Part shown: positions 62,420-64,000 of the stretch, piece after piece | How positions within the stretch are numbered: the stretch's first letter is position 1 | How the letters are laid out: each line of letters starts with the position of its first letter | NCBI RefSeq assembly: GCF_003443875.1 | Contig: NZ_CP027482.1 | Span: 2,666,001 to 2,730,000 of the forward strand | Direction of reading: 5' to 3' | From: Aeromicrobium sp. A1-2 | GTDB lineage: Bacteria; Actinomycetota; Actinomycetes; Propionibacteriales; Nocardioidaceae | Length of the DNA stretch: 64,000 nt | Made by a program: the position numbers and the translations under genes | The notes under the pieces: generated by a model | Told to the model about the DNA's origin: nothing | Seen by the model: only the letters and a program-made list of their open reading frames with translations | The model's database searches: none

Positions 62420-64000
62420 TCAGCCGCAGGCGGACTGGACCCGCACGTTGTTGAGCGTCTGCTGCACACCCGGCGTCGTGGAGAACACCGCGTCGCCGCG
62501 CTGGCCGCGACCCGAGATCATCGACGTCGTGACGGTGTAGGTCTCGCCCGGGTTGATCACCAGCGTCACGCTCGTGACGTTGCGGCCCAGGTGCCGGTCG
62601 GCATAGACGGTCTGCTTCTTGCCGTTGACCCGCACCTCGGTGAAGCCACCGTCGAATGGCGAGTAGGCGCGCACGCTGATCCGCATCGTGCCGCGTGGCG
62701 TGAAGGCACCGGTGCCAGTGACGTACGGTGACAAGCGGTCCGCGTTCGACGGCGCGTTCGACCTCAGCTCGGTCGTCGTGCTGAGCTCCTGGACGTCCCC
62801 CCGAAGGCAGCGACCGGTCCGAAGGATCGTCGTGTAGTCAAGGTAGAACTCCATCTTGGTGGAGGCTGCGTCACTCAGGTAGACGCCGACGTGGGGCGTC
62901 TCCCCGTCATCCCCGCCCACGGCTCCGGACAGGTTCGTGGTCCGGATCTCGCGCTGCTCGTCCTCGTGGGAGGACCACACCGTGAGCCGGTTCTCGTTGG
63001 CGGCGGCCACCAGCGCCGAGATGACGACTCGCGACTGCCCGTCGCCGGACTTGACGACATCAAAGATCTTGCGTGCGGCCGAGGCGAAGAAGTCGTCCTG
63101 CTCGTCGTTGTCCTGAACCTGGCGGTAGAGCCGGTTGAGCAGGGTGCTGACGGCATTCGACTGGTCGATCACTGCTCCGTTGTCGACCGTGACCGGCCCC
63201 GTGCCGCCGAGCACGTAGCTCAGCGCGATGGGGTCGACGGAGATGACCCCATCGACGTCGACACCAAGTCCCTTCTTGACCAGGGCCCGGGTGATCTCAC
63301 CCGTCCGCGGAAAGTCGGGAGTGATGTTGGCGTCGCGCAGGTCAGTCACCAGGGTCGTGGGGAAGACCGTCTTCTCGTCCTTGGTCATCGGGATGACAGG
63401 TTTCGCGACGGGGGGGAGATCCTGGGTCGATCCCTGTTCGCCCATCGAGAGCTTGCCGTTCTTGGCCTTGAGGATTGCGAACGACCCGGCGATACCGCCA
63501 GTGGGGCGGACCTCGGCATTGTTCTGGATCAGCAGCAGATAGCGCCTGGTGTCCTTGCCGCCGAGCATCGACGGGAGGAGCTGGGCGGCGGTGCGGCTCG
63601 AGCTGGCCGCCGAGCCAGCGGTCGCGATCTTGTTCTGGATCGTCGCTACCGGCCCACGGATCGGCACCAGCAGGGAGTCTGCATCGATCTTCACGAGCTT
63701 GTCATTCGCTGCTGCAAGCGCCTCGTCCGCCGCCGCGATAGACGGGCGGATCTCGTTGATCGCCGCGAGGTCGACCTTGCCGTCACGCGGGCTGAACGTG
63801 TTGAGGTTGACCTGCTTGGACAGCTTGACGACCGGAGGCATCGCTTCCTGCGAGATCTGGTCGATGACGTCAGCCACCGTCTGCACAGCGGAGACGTTCT
63901 TGCCGAAGTAGGGCACGTGCGAGCCGACGATCCACAGGATCCCGTCCGTGCGACTGCGCGCCTCGGCCGCGGACTCCTGCAGCCCGACGAGGGTCGCCTT
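62420..64000 (-). CDS. DUF4012 domain protein, 5' end beyond window
   Basis: 527 codons from the stop at 62420 to the window edge, all open; the start is outside. Visible part begins about KATLVGLQESAAEARSR, then VPYFGKNVSAVQTVADVI, RRYLLLIQNNAEVRPTGGIAG and GVISVDPIALSYVLGGTGPV, the DUF4012 pattern. Members are secreted or membrane proteins common in actinobacterial polysaccharide loci; function not defined. An N-terminal anchor is expected upstream but cannot be seen. Confidence 0.9.
   Translation of the reverse strand, partial: KATLVGLQESAAEARSRTDGILWIVGSHVPYFGKNVSAVQTVADVIDQISQEAMPPVVKLSKQVNLNTFSPRDGKVDLAAINEIRPSIAAADEALAAANDKLVKIDADSLLVPIRGPVATIQNKIATAGSAASSSRTAAQLLPSMLGGKDTRRYLLLIQNNAEVRPTGGIAGSFAILKAKNGKLSMGEQGSTQDLPPVAKPVIPMTKDEKTVFPTTLVTDLRDANITPDFPRTGEITRALVKKGLGVDVDGVISVDPIALSYVLGGTGPVTVDNGAVIDQSNAVSTLLNRLYRQVQDNDEQDDFFASAARKIFDVVKSGDGQSRVVISALVAAANENRLTVWSSHEDEQREIRTTNLSGAVGGDDGETPHVGVYLSDAASTKMEFYLDYTTILRTGRCLRGDVQELSTTTELRSNAPSNADRLSPYVTGTGAFTPRGTMRISVRAYSPFDGGFTEVRVNGKKQTVYADRHLGRNVTSVTLVINPGETYTVTTSMISGRGQRGDAVFSTTPGVQQTLNNVRVQSACG

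Overview
This window is chromosomal DNA from a high-GC actinobacterium. GTG starts, ATGA/GTGA gene overlaps, mshA (mycothiol), carD, the senX3-regX3/phoU pair, and a locus syntenic with mycobacterial hbhA (XRE regulator - HbhA-like - DUF2516) all point to Actinomycetota. The gene mix resembles Nocardioidaceae (Aeromicrobium/Nocardioides), but that placement is inference. No CRISPR array, IS element, prophage or integrase was seen. No gene-free stretch exceeds about 300 bases.

Layout. 1-6 kb: truncated secreted GH5 glycosidase, TetR plus FAD oxidoreductase, bile-acid/sodium-type transporter divergent from a second TetR, secreted vWA protein. 6.1-18.6 kb: a complete-looking Tad/Flp pilus locus. 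In order it holds a zinc-ribbon protein, CpaB, a CpaE-type ATPase fused to a TadE-like pseudopilin, TadE, TadA/CpaF, TadB, TadC, a NarL-type sensor kinase and regulator, Flp pilin, TadG-like protein, antisense DUF192, lipoprotein, a large Flp-headed putative adhesin, and two membrane proteins. No prepilin peptidase is present. 18.7-29 kb: NrtS-like protein, flavodoxin, tRNA-Thr(TGT), amino acid deaminase/aldolase plus lactone oxidase, cysS-rlmB, C39-like peptidase, molybdopterin oxidoreductase, ispF, carD. 29-33 kb: phosphate control (phoU divergent from senX3-regX3 across a PHO-box-like repeat) and gpmA. 33-42.4 kb: DsbA-like protein, YeiH exporter with divergent LysR, ybjN-mshA, SDR, BCCT transporter, DHA2 exporter with MarR. 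42.5-50 kb: typA, a DUF559-like protein, AlkB-like protein, ABC-2 exporter, the HbhA-like locus. 50-64 kb: asparaginase II, GDP-mannose supply (manA, manC), DEAD-box helicase, then exopolysaccharide/cell-wall genes (phosphoglycosyl transferase, BY-kinase, tyrosine phosphatase, LCP protein, DUF4012 protein running off the end), with ygfZ, nitrobindin-like and dtd between them.

The most interesting items are the Tad locus, where two pilin-type modules are fused to other domains, and a repeated promoter layout. In the latter a TANNNT-like -10 hexamer sits exactly 6 (rarely 7) nt before the start codon of about 20 genes, suggesting widespread leaderless transcription; it also helps choose start codons.
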